A stretch of 64,000 nucleotides of DNA from G965222505 sp965222505. Lineage in GTDB: Bacteria; Bacteroidota; Rhodothermia; Rhodothermales; DATKEJ01. Both the position numbers and the translations under genes were made by a program. The stretch's first letter is position 1; each line of letters opens with the position of its first letter. Where the stretch lies: assembly GCA_965222505.1 (NCBI GenBank), contig OZ244956.1, forward strand, positions 496,001 to 560,000. Reading direction: 5' to 3'. Shown here piece by piece: positions 27,107-34,877 of this stretch. The notes below the pieces were generated by a model. That model saw nothing but the letters and a program-made list of their open reading frames with translations. It did not search any database and was not told the origin of the DNA.

Positions 27107-28081
27107 TTAGTGCATTCGTTCTTGCATGTATTGGACAAGTTCCAAGAGTGCATCACGGTCTGGCCCTTCCGGCAATTGGCGGAGGCCCGCTAACCCTTTC
27201 TGGTAGGAATCCGTAACGAGCGTTCGGGTTTCTGAGAGCACGCCCAGGGCATCCATACGGGTACGCGCTTCGTCCACCTCTGAGGCCGCCAGGCCGCCAT
27301 TGGAAAGAATGCGCGCAAACCAATCGTAGCTCTTGCCCTCGGCGACCTGCAAGGTACGCAAAAGCAGATAGGCCCGCTTGGCTTCGATTAAATCGGCTCC
27401 AATGGGCTTCCCCCACCGGTCAGGATTAGCGGTCAGATCCAACAAATCATCCTGAATCTGAAAGGCCTTACCCAGATGGATACCACTGGCGCGAAGCGCT
27501 TCGAGCGTAGACGCAGGGGCATCCCCCAGCAGTCCACCCAGTTCAAGGGAGAGTTCAAGTAGGGCGCCGGTTTTCCCACCAATCATACCCAGGTATTCCG
27601 GTACTGATACATCCGTACGAGTCTCGAAATGTTCATCCAGGGCCTGCCCTTCACACAACCGGGCAACCATGCGGTGAAAGGTGCGGATGATTCGGGAAAG
27701 GTGCGGGGTCTCCAACTGGGCCAACAAATCATAGGAGAGGCCCATCAGGTAATCGCCACAGAGAATCGCCGTGTTTTCATCCCATTTTTGGTGGACCGTG
27801 GCGCGGCCCCGCCGTTCGTGGGCGTGGTCCATCACGTCGTCATGCACCAACGTAAACGTATGAAAGACTTCTACAGCCAGGGCTGCCGGCAATGCACGTT
27901 GTGTTTCGACGCCCAGGCTACGGGCAACCAGGAGCAGTACGATGGGGCGAAGCCGTTTGCCTTCCCCTTCCAGTACATACCGAACCGGAGCATACAAAGA
28001 CGCAGGCCCCCGATCATGCAAGTGTACGAGATCCTGTATCCCTTCTTCAACCGCCTGCCTTAATGAAGGAATCAGGGTCAT
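27107..28081 (-). CDS. Polyprenyl diphosphate synthase
   Basis: 324 residues. The trans-prenyltransferase motifs are present: EGKRLRPIVLLLVARSL, the first aspartate-rich motif in LVHDDVMDHAHERRG, and the second in FQIQDDLLDLTANPDRWGKP. It condenses isopentenyl diphosphate with allylic diphosphates; chain length (geranylgeranyl versus octaprenyl for menaquinone) cannot be told safely from sequence alone. Its ATG overlaps the adk stop by four bases (ATGA), showing translational coupling. Confidence 0.92.
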   Translation of the reverse strand: MTLIPSLRQAVEEGIQDLVHLHDRGPASLYAPVRYVLEGEGKRLRPIVLLLVARSLGVETQRALPAALAVEVFHTFTLVHDDVMDHAHERRGRATVHQKWDENTAILCGDYLMGLSYDLLAQLETPHLSRIIRTFHRMVARLCEGQALDEHFETRTDVSVPEYLGMIGGKTGALLELSLELGGLLGDAPASTLEALRASGIHLGKAFQIQDDLLDLTANPDRWGKPIGADLIEAKRAYLLLRTLQVAEGKSYDWFARILSNGGLAASEVDEARTRMDALGVLSETRTLVTDSYQKGLAGLRQLPEGPDRDALLELVQYMQERMH

Positions 28082-28746
28082 AGGTCTGACCCGACGCGCT
28101 CAGTAGCTGGCTTGGTAATCGGGTGTAAGGCCGCTGTGATACGCGCCTGGACTTCATCGATTTCGCCCACGCCGTCAATTTCGATCAGCTTGCCCAGCGC
28201 ACGATAATACGCCTTAACCGGCTGCGTTTGCTCCTCATAGACCTGCAAGCGATTGAGAATCGCCTCCGGCTGGTCGTCTTTGCGTTGGATAATGTCTTGG
28301 GGATCTACATCAGCGGGGGGCGGATTGTAGGTCAGGTGATAGCTTTCACCGGTCACCCGATGGATGCGTCTTTCAGAGAGCCGCCCGACGATAATGTTGG
28401 GTTCTACTTCCAGGCTGATAACCACCGTCGGTGGCCCGTCAAGGCCATCCAGGTGAACCTCCAGCCACTCGGCCTGACGGACGGTTCGGGGAAACCCATC
28501 AAGGACAAACTGGTCGTTGCCGATCAGGTCCAGTTGTTCTTTGCAGATTTCCCAGACCAACTCGTCTGGTACCAATTGCCCCTGAGCCAGATATGATTTC
28601 GCAAGATTGCCGATGCGTGTACCGGCTGTACGTGCAGCCCGAAACATATCTCCCGTAGAAAGATGGGCCAGGTTTTGGGCTTGTTCAAGCATCAGGGCTT
28701 GAGTCCCTTTCCCGGCACCAGGAGGACCAAAAAGAATGATGCGCAT
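28078..28746 (-). CDS. adk: Adenylate kinase
   Basis: 222 residues. P-loop LFGPPGAGKGTQA at 5-17, the AMP-binding HLSTGDMFRAA and VLDGFPRTVRQAEWL motifs, and a LID (RIHRVTGESYHLTYNPP) without zinc cysteines. It makes 2 ADP from ATP and AMP. It begins the minus-strand run adk - polyprenyl synthase - ptsH - ptsI - isomerase. Confidence 0.96.
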   Translation of the reverse strand: MRIILFGPPGAGKGTQALMLEQAQNLAHLSTGDMFRAARTAGTRIGNLAKSYLAQGQLVPDELVWEICKEQLDLIGNDQFVLDGFPRTVRQAEWLEVHLDGLDGPPTVVISLEVEPNIIVGRLSERRIHRVTGESYHLTYNPPPADVDPQDIIQRKDDQPEAILNRLQVYEEQTQPVKAYYRALGKLIEIDGVGEIDEVQARITAALHPITKPATERVGSDL

Positions 28747-28949
28747 AACCCTATTTATTGCAAACAGAAGTGAACAACGTCTCCCCTGTTTTTGTCGAAA
28801 ACAAACTCAATTCGCTTTTGGCATGATGCGGTTGGCCAATTGAGCGGAAAAGAAGATAGGAAACGGGCCTTCAGACCTCAACATTAGGCTTCGTCCCATC
28901 TGGAAACTCCCCTGAAAATGATGCGAAATGCACGTGAAGGTAACCCACC

Positions 28950-29417
28950 CTACCGTGCGTCTGACCTGGATTTCAGGACATCAACGGCGGCCCGCACCAA
29001 AGCCCGGGTTAGTGCATTCAAAAGCATACCCATAAACCCTCCCCATACTGAAGCCTTCACCACTTCCGGCGGGGGCGGCGGGGGGGGGGCTTCGCTGGAC
29101 AGGGCCTGCCGGACTGCGTTCTTGACCGATCCTCCTTTCGTGTACAGGTTTTCGATCTGGGAAGCCAACGCGTCCGTGACCCCTTCAAAGGCGTGCCGTT
29201 TGGTGGTTTGCACAGGCTTGCGGCCCCCGCGCCACCATAACCCCACCGCTACTCCCAGGCCAATCACTACTGCAACCGCTGCAACAGGGTTTTCCTTGAC
29301 CGTCTCCTTAAGGGGAGCCAGAGGTCGTGAGACTTCCTGCTTGATGGCCGCCAACTCCTCAGAAATCCGGATGGACTTCTCGCGAAGTTGGGCTTCGAGT
29401 TCTAATTTGGTAGCCAT
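28950..29417 (-). CDS. YqjD/ElaB-like membrane-anchored protein
   Basis: 155 residues: an N-terminal helical coiled-coil-like part (LEAQLREKSIRISEELAAIK), one membrane helix (PVAAVAVVIGLGVAVGLWW, about 44-62), a charged stretch, a seven-proline run (PPPPPPP) and an amphipathic C-terminal helix. The layout resembles the DUF883/YqjD class of inner-membrane, sometimes ribosome-associated, proteins. It follows the holin-like gene by 11 bases, matching the yqjD-yqjE pairing in other bacteria, though in inverse order. Confidence 0.65.
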   Translation of the reverse strand: MATKLELEAQLREKSIRISEELAAIKQEVSRPLAPLKETVKENPVAAVAVVIGLGVAVGLWWRGGRKPVQTTKRHAFEGVTDALASQIENLYTKGGSVKNAVRQALSSEAPPPPPPPEVVKASVWGGFMGMLLNALTRALVRAAVDVLKSRSDAR

Positions 29418-29428
29418 ATAATCTGTGC

Positions 29429-30025
29429 TTATTCGGTGGCGGATGCCGGCGGCAACGCAGTTTTCTCTGGTGCCGGTGGCGTGGGTTTTGCAGACTTAGC
29501 CGGACGAACAAACCGTGGCTGTATCTTCCAAATAAGGCCCGCAAGGATAATGGTTGCTCCTCCCACAATAAACAACCCCCAGCCATAATGACCTAACCAT
29601 CCCCCCAGAATGATGGACGCAGCAGCCAGAACGAGAATAAAACCAGCCAACGCCAAAATGCCTGCAATGGCACCATTCATCACGGCATTGGAGAGGCCCA
29701 TAACCTTGGGGTGGGTTTGGACATCAGAAATGACCCTTTGCGAGACATAATCGACCTTCTGCTCAACAGACGCTTCAATCTCAAGACGGGCCAATTTTAT
29801 TTTCAGGTCCACCCATTCGGATAGCTCTTTGGCTAGGTTTTCTGTATGGGATGCAATGCGGCCCACCATCCCTTTTGAGGAATCATCAGGTTTTTCCGGC
29901 TCGGCATCTGAATGTGGAACCGGCACCATCGGTTTTTCAGGCAATGCATCACCTTCTAAACCAGGGCGGGAAGGAGAATCTTTTTCCATCAATGCAGGCC
30001 AGATTGGGTTAGGCCGTATGGACAA
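29429..30025 (-). CDS. YqjE-like phage-holin-superfamily membrane protein
   Basis: 198 residues. A charged N-terminal region leads to LSEWVDLKIKLARLEIEASV (about 67-86), then two membrane helices (GAIAGILALAGFILVLAAAS and GWGLFIVGGATIILAGLIW) and a basic, Ala/Pro-rich tail. This is the pattern of the PF07332 holin-X superfamily (YqjE). Despite the family name there are no phage genes around. An ATG at residue 13 is a possible alternative start. Probably stress-related inner-membrane protein. Confidence 0.68.
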   Translation of the reverse strand: MSIRPNPIWPALMEKDSPSRPGLEGDALPEKPMVPVPHSDAEPEKPDDSSKGMVGRIASHTENLAKELSEWVDLKIKLARLEIEASVEQKVDYVSQRVISDVQTHPKVMGLSNAVMNGAIAGILALAGFILVLAAASIILGGWLGHYGWGLFIVGGATIILAGLIWKIQPRFVRPAKSAKPTPPAPEKTALPPASATE

Positions 30026-30092
30026 ATGGGCACTTGAGGGGGTTTTGAGCGCATTTTTGTCGTTTCAAGGCGTTTTTTGAGCGCAATGCGAT

Positions 30093-30111
30093 CCCCGATG
30101 ATGGATCGGGG
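30093..30111. repeat. Short GC-rich hairpin
   Basis: CCCCGAT-GATGG-ATCGGGG, a 7-bp perfect stem with a five-base loop, directly beside the conserved 38-nt leader element at 30112. It sits between that element and the holin-like gene. Confidence 0.6.
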
Positions 30112-30112
30112 G

Positions 30113-30150
30113 TATTGTGCGAAAAAAACAACACAGAAAGGGCGAAAATG
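30113..30150 (-). promoter_or_regulatory. Conserved 38-nt leader element, copy 1
   Basis: On the minus strand this reads ATTTTCGCCCTTTCTGTG, then a T-rich stretch, then GCACAATAC. Apart from four positions it equals the plus-strand sequence at 43663-43700. Both copies point toward a downstream gene (here the YqjE-like gene, start 30025), suggesting a shared promoter or operator. Confidence 0.55.
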
Positions 30151-30297
30151 AGCCAAAAACAACCAGGATATCCTATTTGTCCATACGGCCTAGTTCGAAA
30201 AGCTGTGGAGACTCATTAACTGATGTTACATTGAAACCTCTGTTTCCCAAACGAGTTTCGAGCGGGATATATCGCGCACACCCTTTTCAAAAGCATA

Positions 30298-30576
30298 ATG
30301 CCCCGTTTTGAAATCAGTCCAACCCCCAATCCCGACAGTCTGAAGTTCACGGCCATCGGAACCACTTTTCTACCGCCAGGGGGATTAGAGAGCTTCAATT
30401 CCGCTGCAACCGCCGCACATCATCCCCTCGGTTGTGCCCTTTTTACCGTATCGGGCGTGGCCAACGTCTTGATCCTTCCCGCCTTCCTGACCGTCACCAA
30501 AATACCCCAAGCCCATTGGGATGATGTACTCCCATCTATTCAAAACGTGCTGACCGCCCACCTGGCACACCCCTAA
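30298..30576 (+). CDS. Stand-alone Nfu/NifU N-terminal domain protein
   Basis: 92 residues beginning MPRFEISPTPNPDSLKFTAI, the TPNPxxLKF signature of the Nfu_N domain (PF08712), with ALFTVSGVANVLILPAFLTV and KIPQAHWDDV following. The domain is complete, but the NifU-like C-terminal part that carries the CxxC iron-sulfur site is absent, and no such gene is adjacent. It may help iron-sulfur scaffold proteins in trans. It is 10 bases upstream of the family 9 glycosidase; co-transcription is likely but functionally odd. Confidence 0.85.
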   Translation: MPRFEISPTPNPDSLKFTAIGTTFLPPGGLESFNSAATAAHHPLGCALFTVSGVANVLILPAFLTVTKIPQAHWDDVLPSIQNVLTAHLAHP

Positions 30577-30586
30577 CCGCACCAGA

Positions 30587-33097
30587 ATGAAACGCGCATG
30601 TTCGCTTCTCCTTAACTTGACCCTGTGGGCGGCCCTGGCTTCTCCCCTTCTGTCGGGCCCTGAGACGGTCAGTCCCTACATCATGATCGACCAGTTCGGG
30701 TATTTGCCCGATGCGCCAAAGGTGGCCGTTCTGGCCGATCCCCAGGTTGGTTTTAATGCAACCGACCAGTTTACCCCCGGCACCACGTATCAAGTCCGGC
30801 GCTGGACCGATGATATGGTGGTCTTTTCGGGTGCCCCGATGCTATGGAATGGTGGCATCACCCAGGCCAGTTCGGGCGACCGGGGATGGTGGTTCGATTT
30901 CTCTTCAGTGACCGCACCGGGCAGCTACTACATTTTTGATGTAGATCAGCAATTAGGCTCTTACCGGTTCGATATCCGGGACGATATCTACCACGATGTG
31001 CTCAAGGCAGCCCTTCGTATGTTTTTCTATCAGCGGGCAAATGAACCCAAAACAGCACCCTATGCCGATCCACGTTGGACGGATGCCGCAGCCTTCGTTG
31101 GCCCCAACCAGGATGGAGAAGCCCGGAATGTGCTGGACCCAACCAATGCCTCGACGGCACGCAACCTCACAGGGGGCTGGTTTGACGCGGGAGACACCAA
31201 CAAGTATGTCACGTTCGCCAATGGGGTTGTCCATCAACTCTTGACGGCCTATGAGATCAACCCCGGCGCGTTTGATGATGCCCTGAACATCCCGGAATCT
31301 GGCAACGGCTTGCCCGATCTGATTGACGAACTCAAGGTTGAATTGGATTGGCTCCTTAAAATGCAAAACCCGGACGGTGGCGTCCTCATTAAGATGGGCC
31401 TGGCCAATTACGAAAATGCCACACCGCCCAGTAGCATCACCTTGCCCCGGTATTATGGTCGGGTGTGTTCATCCTCTACCATCAGCCTCGCCGGGATGTT
31501 TGCCCATGCCGCCCTGGTCTTGCAATCGTTCCCTTCGCTTACCACATACGCCGCCACCTTGCAATCCAGCGCCGTCAATGCCTGGAACTGGTATCAGACC
31601 AATCCACGCAGCGAAAACTGCGATAACGGTGAAGTACTGTCCGGCGATGCAGATGTGAGCCTCCACGGCCAGGACCAGGCAGAAGTTGTGGCCGCCATCT
31701 ACTTATATGCCCTTACCGGAAATGCGAACTATCATACCGTGGTCACGGCCCATTACACGGTTACCCAACCCTATGAAGACGATTCCTGGTCCCGTTACCG
31801 GCCCGAACAAGGCGATGCCTTGCTGTACTACACCACCTTGGCCGGCGCAAATACGACCGTCAAAAATAACATCCTGACCCGTAAAACCAACGAGGCAGGC
31901 TATTCCCACGCCTATGGCATGGCCCCCAATGCCGATCTCTACCGGGCCTACATGCCGGACGACCAGCACCATTGGGGAAGCAACAGCATTCGGGCCAACT
32001 ATGGCAATACCAACCTAGACCTGCTGGTGCACAACCTCGACCCCACCAACCACACAGATTATCGCCACAGGGCCCTGGCACATCTGCAATATTTGCACGG
32101 TGTTAACCCCTTGCACCTGGTGTATCTTACCAACATGTACGCCTACGGCGCGGAGTTTAGCGCGAACGAGATGTATCATACCTGGTTTTCCCACGGGAGC
32201 ATCTACGACCATGCCCTCAATTCTCCTAATGGACCGGCCCCCGGTTACGTGGTTGGGGGGCCGAATAAGAATTATGGCGGCGGCGTAAGCCCACCCTCCG
32301 GTGAACCGGTCCAAAAATCTTATCTGGACTGGAATACAGGTTGGCCTGAAAACTCATGGGAGATTTCCGAGCCCTCCATCTCTTATCAAGCCGCTTATAT
32401 CAAACTCCTCTCCTACTTCATATCGGCTCCAGGTGAAAACAAGGTGCGCCTTAGCCCGCGCTTTTTCCTGTCTGGAGCCTACGAAAACGGCCAGATGCAT
32501 ACAGCACTTCAAAGTGGAGGATACCTCCCCCTTTCTCAACCCTACGGGATTGAACCCTGGCATTACACAGGCCCAGAATCGGTCACGCGTCACACAGACC
32601 AAACGGTAGATTGGGTGCTTGTTTCGCTACGTACAGACCTCAGTGCAACAGCAACGGTATCGACCAAAGCAGGGGTATTAACAGCCAATGGGTACGTCGT
32701 AGATGCAGAGACCGGCGATGCCCTCAGCTTTGAGGTACCCCCAGGCCCGTATCACGTGGTCGTCCGCCATCGAAACCATCTGGATGCCATATCTGCTGAA
32801 ACGGCCTCCCTTCACACCAATGCCTCAGATGCCGACTTTACGGGGTCAGGTGATTTCTCCTTCGGCATGCACCCCATACAGGACATGGAAGACGGGCATT
32901 TTGCACTCTGGGGCGGTGATGGAAATGCAAACGGTATGACAACAGCCTTTGACTTCCTGCACGTCTGGCTCCCTGCCAATGGTGCCCCCCCCGGTTATGA
33001 AGCGGGTGATTTTGACCTGAACGGCATGGTGACGGCTTTCGACTTCCTCTCGGTGTGGCTCCCCGCGAACGGGACCAGCACAGGGGTGCTTGATTAA
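30587..33097 (+). CDS. Family 9 glycoside hydrolase (endoglucanase-like) with dockerin-like tail
   Basis: 836 residues: signal peptide (about 1-23), an Ig-like cellulase N-terminal domain (IMIDQFGYLPDAPKVAVLAD, 32-130), then the GH9 (alpha/alpha)6 domain with the nucleophile/base aspartates in GGWFDAGDTNKYV (Asp200 and Asp203), ESGNGLPDLIDELKVELDWL, and a C-terminal catalytic Glu candidate in ENSWEISEPSISYQAAY. After about residue 650 comes the module seen in the nuclease at 6925 (VDWVLVSLRTD, VVRHRNHLDAISAE) and two degenerate dockerin loops (DGNANGMTTAFD, DFDLNGMVTAFD). Acts on beta-glucans outside the cell or in the periplasm. No T9SS tail. Confidence 0.9.
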   Translation: MKRACSLLLNLTLWAALASPLLSGPETVSPYIMIDQFGYLPDAPKVAVLADPQVGFNATDQFTPGTTYQVRRWTDDMVVFSGAPMLWNGGITQASSGDRGWWFDFSSVTAPGSYYIFDVDQQLGSYRFDIRDDIYHDVLKAALRMFFYQRANEPKTAPYADPRWTDAAAFVGPNQDGEARNVLDPTNASTARNLTGGWFDAGDTNKYVTFANGVVHQLLTAYEINPGAFDDALNIPESGNGLPDLIDELKVELDWLLKMQNPDGGVLIKMGLANYENATPPSSITLPRYYGRVCSSSTISLAGMFAHAALVLQSFPSLTTYAATLQSSAVNAWNWYQTNPRSENCDNGEVLSGDADVSLHGQDQAEVVAAIYLYALTGNANYHTVVTAHYTVTQPYEDDSWSRYRPEQGDALLYYTTLAGANTTVKNNILTRKTNEAGYSHAYGMAPNADLYRAYMPDDQHHWGSNSIRANYGNTNLDLLVHNLDPTNHTDYRHRALAHLQYLHGVNPLHLVYLTNMYAYGAEFSANEMYHTWFSHGSIYDHALNSPNGPAPGYVVGGPNKNYGGGVSPPSGEPVQKSYLDWNTGWPENSWEISEPSISYQAAYIKLLSYFISAPGENKVRLSPRFFLSGAYENGQMHTALQSGGYLPLSQPYGIEPWHYTGPESVTRHTDQTVDWVLVSLRTDLSATATVSTKAGVLTANGYVVDAETGDALSFEVPPGPYHVVVRHRNHLDAISAETASLHTNASDADFTGSGDFSFGMHPIQDMEDGHFALWGGDGNANGMTTAFDFLHVWLPANGAPPGYEAGDFDLNGMVTAFDFLSVWLPANGTSTGVLD

Positions 33098-33155
33098 AAA
33101 AAACGGGCGAGTCCTTCATCTTTGCACAGATTCTACCCGGCTGGGAGAGAAGGTA

Positions 33156-34106
33156 TTACGTGAGTTGACTCAAGAATGAAACTAGATCTACACCATCCGG
33201 GCACCAATCCAATTTGGGGCGCTGGGCATCTCCAAAATGCACCGTATTGAGATCAGAATCCAGGGTTTCGGCCACGTGAGGGGCTGCCACGACCACCTGA
33301 ATGCGTTCCGTCTCCGCATTTAACCAGGCCCGGACCTCATTGAGGTTTTCATAAGCCACCCAGCGAATGTGTCCCGGTTGTTGTACGTCGGGCGCGCCCC
33401 TGCTGATCAGAAATCCATCCCCAATGGCATGCGGCTGATTCGTAGATTCAAGAAAGGCACGCGGCATGCGCAAGACCCCGTGCATGTCAGGGTGCGCTGG
33501 AAATACAAGCCTAAACTGAGCCATCGTATCAAAGTAGGGATCAGGATCCAGTCCCTTGGGTGCCCAGATCAATGCCACATTCCGGCATCCATAGCCTTCG
33601 TGTAACAACACGTCTTCGGCCAACCCGCTACGCGCTTCGAGGTCTTCGGTACCATCCAGTACAGCCACCCCAAACCGGTGCCCCCTGATCAATCTACGAT
33701 GTGGACTGATCTCCTGGGCATCACACTGCTCCGCTACCCAGGACCGGGTCGTATCATTTCCGGTTGCAATGATGCCATCCGCCAAAGCTAATACCTCTTC
33801 TGCCGGTACAAAAGCGGCCGACCGTTCTGGCACCCTGGCTTGCAGGTCTTCGATGAAGGCCGGGAGCAGGTAGGGTGATTTGGACGAGACCGATCCCAAA
33901 TACCGGTGACCCGTCAGTAGAACGGCTAATAGATCCTGCAAACCCACGAAGGGCACGTTCCCGGCATTGAGTACACCGATGCGTAGCGGATGACCGGTCC
34001 TCCGGTTATTGAGCCAGCGCGTTAACCCCAACTCGGTCAGTTGGTGCATCTGCTGGTTGATGGCAAAAGCCAAAGCCTCTTCCGTAAAGCGGTTTGGGGC
34101 TTCCAA
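33156..34106 (-). CDS. LuxC-type acyl-CoA reductase (start uncertain)
   Basis: 316 residues from the TTG at 34106. Features of the LuxC/aldehyde-dehydrogenase-like family are the NAD(P)-binding-type GVLNAGNVPFVGLQDLLAVL, SVSSKSPYLLPAFIEDLQAR, ATGNDTTRSWVAEQC and the catalytic Cys in LLHEGYGCRNVALIWAP. It would reduce acyl-CoA to an aldehyde with NAD(P)H. The reading frame continues upstream without a stop to 34208 (reading ...AQAWREPDYPLREEAVHRT), and that extension looks coding, but has no ATG, GTG or TTG. Either a rare start codon (ATT or ATC) is used or the true start was lost. Converges on the glycosidase gene. Confidence 0.8.
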   Translation of the reverse strand: MEAPNRFTEEALAFAINQQMHQLTELGLTRWLNNRRTGHPLRIGVLNAGNVPFVGLQDLLAVLLTGHRYLGSVSSKSPYLLPAFIEDLQARVPERSAAFVPAEEVLALADGIIATGNDTTRSWVAEQCDAQEISPHRRLIRGHRFGVAVLDGTEDLEARSGLAEDVLLHEGYGCRNVALIWAPKGLDPDPYFDTMAQFRLVFPAHPDMHGVLRMPRAFLESTNQPHAIGDGFLISRGAPDVQQPGHIRWVAYENLNEVRAWLNAETERIQVVVAAPHVAETLDSDLNTVHFGDAQRPKLDWCPDGVDLVSFLSQLT

Positions 34107-34417
34107 CGTACGGTGAACAGCTTCCTCACGCAGCGGATAATCCGGCTCCCGCCAAGCCTGTGCGGTGGCAACAATGTACGATATGAGCGTGGAGATAAGG
34201 GTGATCTGTTAGGTTCAGAAATCCAATCCTGAAAATCTACGACAGCCTACAGCCTCCTTCCAACGAAAAATCAAGGGACTTGCCCTATCCCCCGTGCCCT
34301 GTCCACATAAAATCCAAAAAAGCCACACTAAAAATTGAAGATCCGGGCGGGTGGTGGGCGTACCTTTCGCGTGTTATCACGACCGACACCGTACACCCTT
34401 TAACCTCACATGAAAAT
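34107..34417. other. Divergent region between acyl-CoA reductase and blue-copper gene
   Basis: 311 bases. The first 102 bases (34107-34208) are an open minus-strand continuation of the acyl-CoA reductase frame and probably coding. The remainder has no recognised element; both genes should have promoters here, but no clear boxes are visible. Confidence 0.5.
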
Positions 34418-34873
34418 ATGATCTTGAAATCAGCAATGCGCGTCCTGATCCTGGCGTTGATCGTAGCCGTTGCCGGCTGTGGCGAAAGCGGTCCCAAACG
34501 GGTCGAGATCACCCCTGTTGGCAATGAAATGAAATTCGAACAGGTGATGATCACGGCACAGGCCGGCACCCAACTTACCATCGTGATGAACAATACCGCC
34601 ACGAGTGAAGCGATGGTCCACAACGTCTCCGTTTTGAACGTGCACAAAGACAATGCAGTCATTACGGAAGTGGGCAATGCCGCCATCGCCGCCGGGGAAG
34701 CCAAGGGCTATATCCCCGACCATGCCGCTCTTCTTGCCTCAACGGCAATGGCGAAACCCGGCGAACAAACCGAAGTGACCTTCACCGTTCCCCCACCCGG
34801 TGATTATACCTACCTGTGCCTCTTCCCAGGTCACTACATCCTGATGCAAGGCACCCTGCGCTCCACGCCGTAA
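34418..34873 (+). CDS. Azurin/plastocyanin-like blue-copper lipoprotein
   Basis: Start set at ATG 34418, which begins a lipoprotein signal (MRVLILALIVAVAGC, Cys at 21); a longer frame from 34280 has no signal sense. The cupredoxin fold shows type 1 copper ligands: His in AMVHNVSV and the Cys-His-Met set in YLCLFPGHYILM. The spacing and sequence point to an auracyanin/azurin-like electron carrier tethered to a membrane. It would pass electrons between respiratory complexes or copper enzymes. It is convergent with the large barrel gene, with four bases between. Confidence 0.88.
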   Translation: MILKSAMRVLILALIVAVAGCGESGPKRVEITPVGNEMKFEQVMITAQAGTQLTIVMNNTATSEAMVHNVSVLNVHKDNAVITEVGNAAIAAGEAKGYIPDHAALLASTAMAKPGEQTEVTFTVPPPGDYTYLCLFPGHYILMQGTLRSTP

Positions 34874-34877
34874 GGGC

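Noticed and set aside
29080..29100. G-run within the YqjD-like gene as a phase-variation tract
   Set aside because: The G/C run encodes a poly-proline stretch in frame; with a single sequence there is no evidence for length variation.
29429..30025. Prophage holin
   Set aside because: The superfamily name suggests phage, but no lysis, structural or integrase genes surround it and the YqjD-like partner fits a cellular role.
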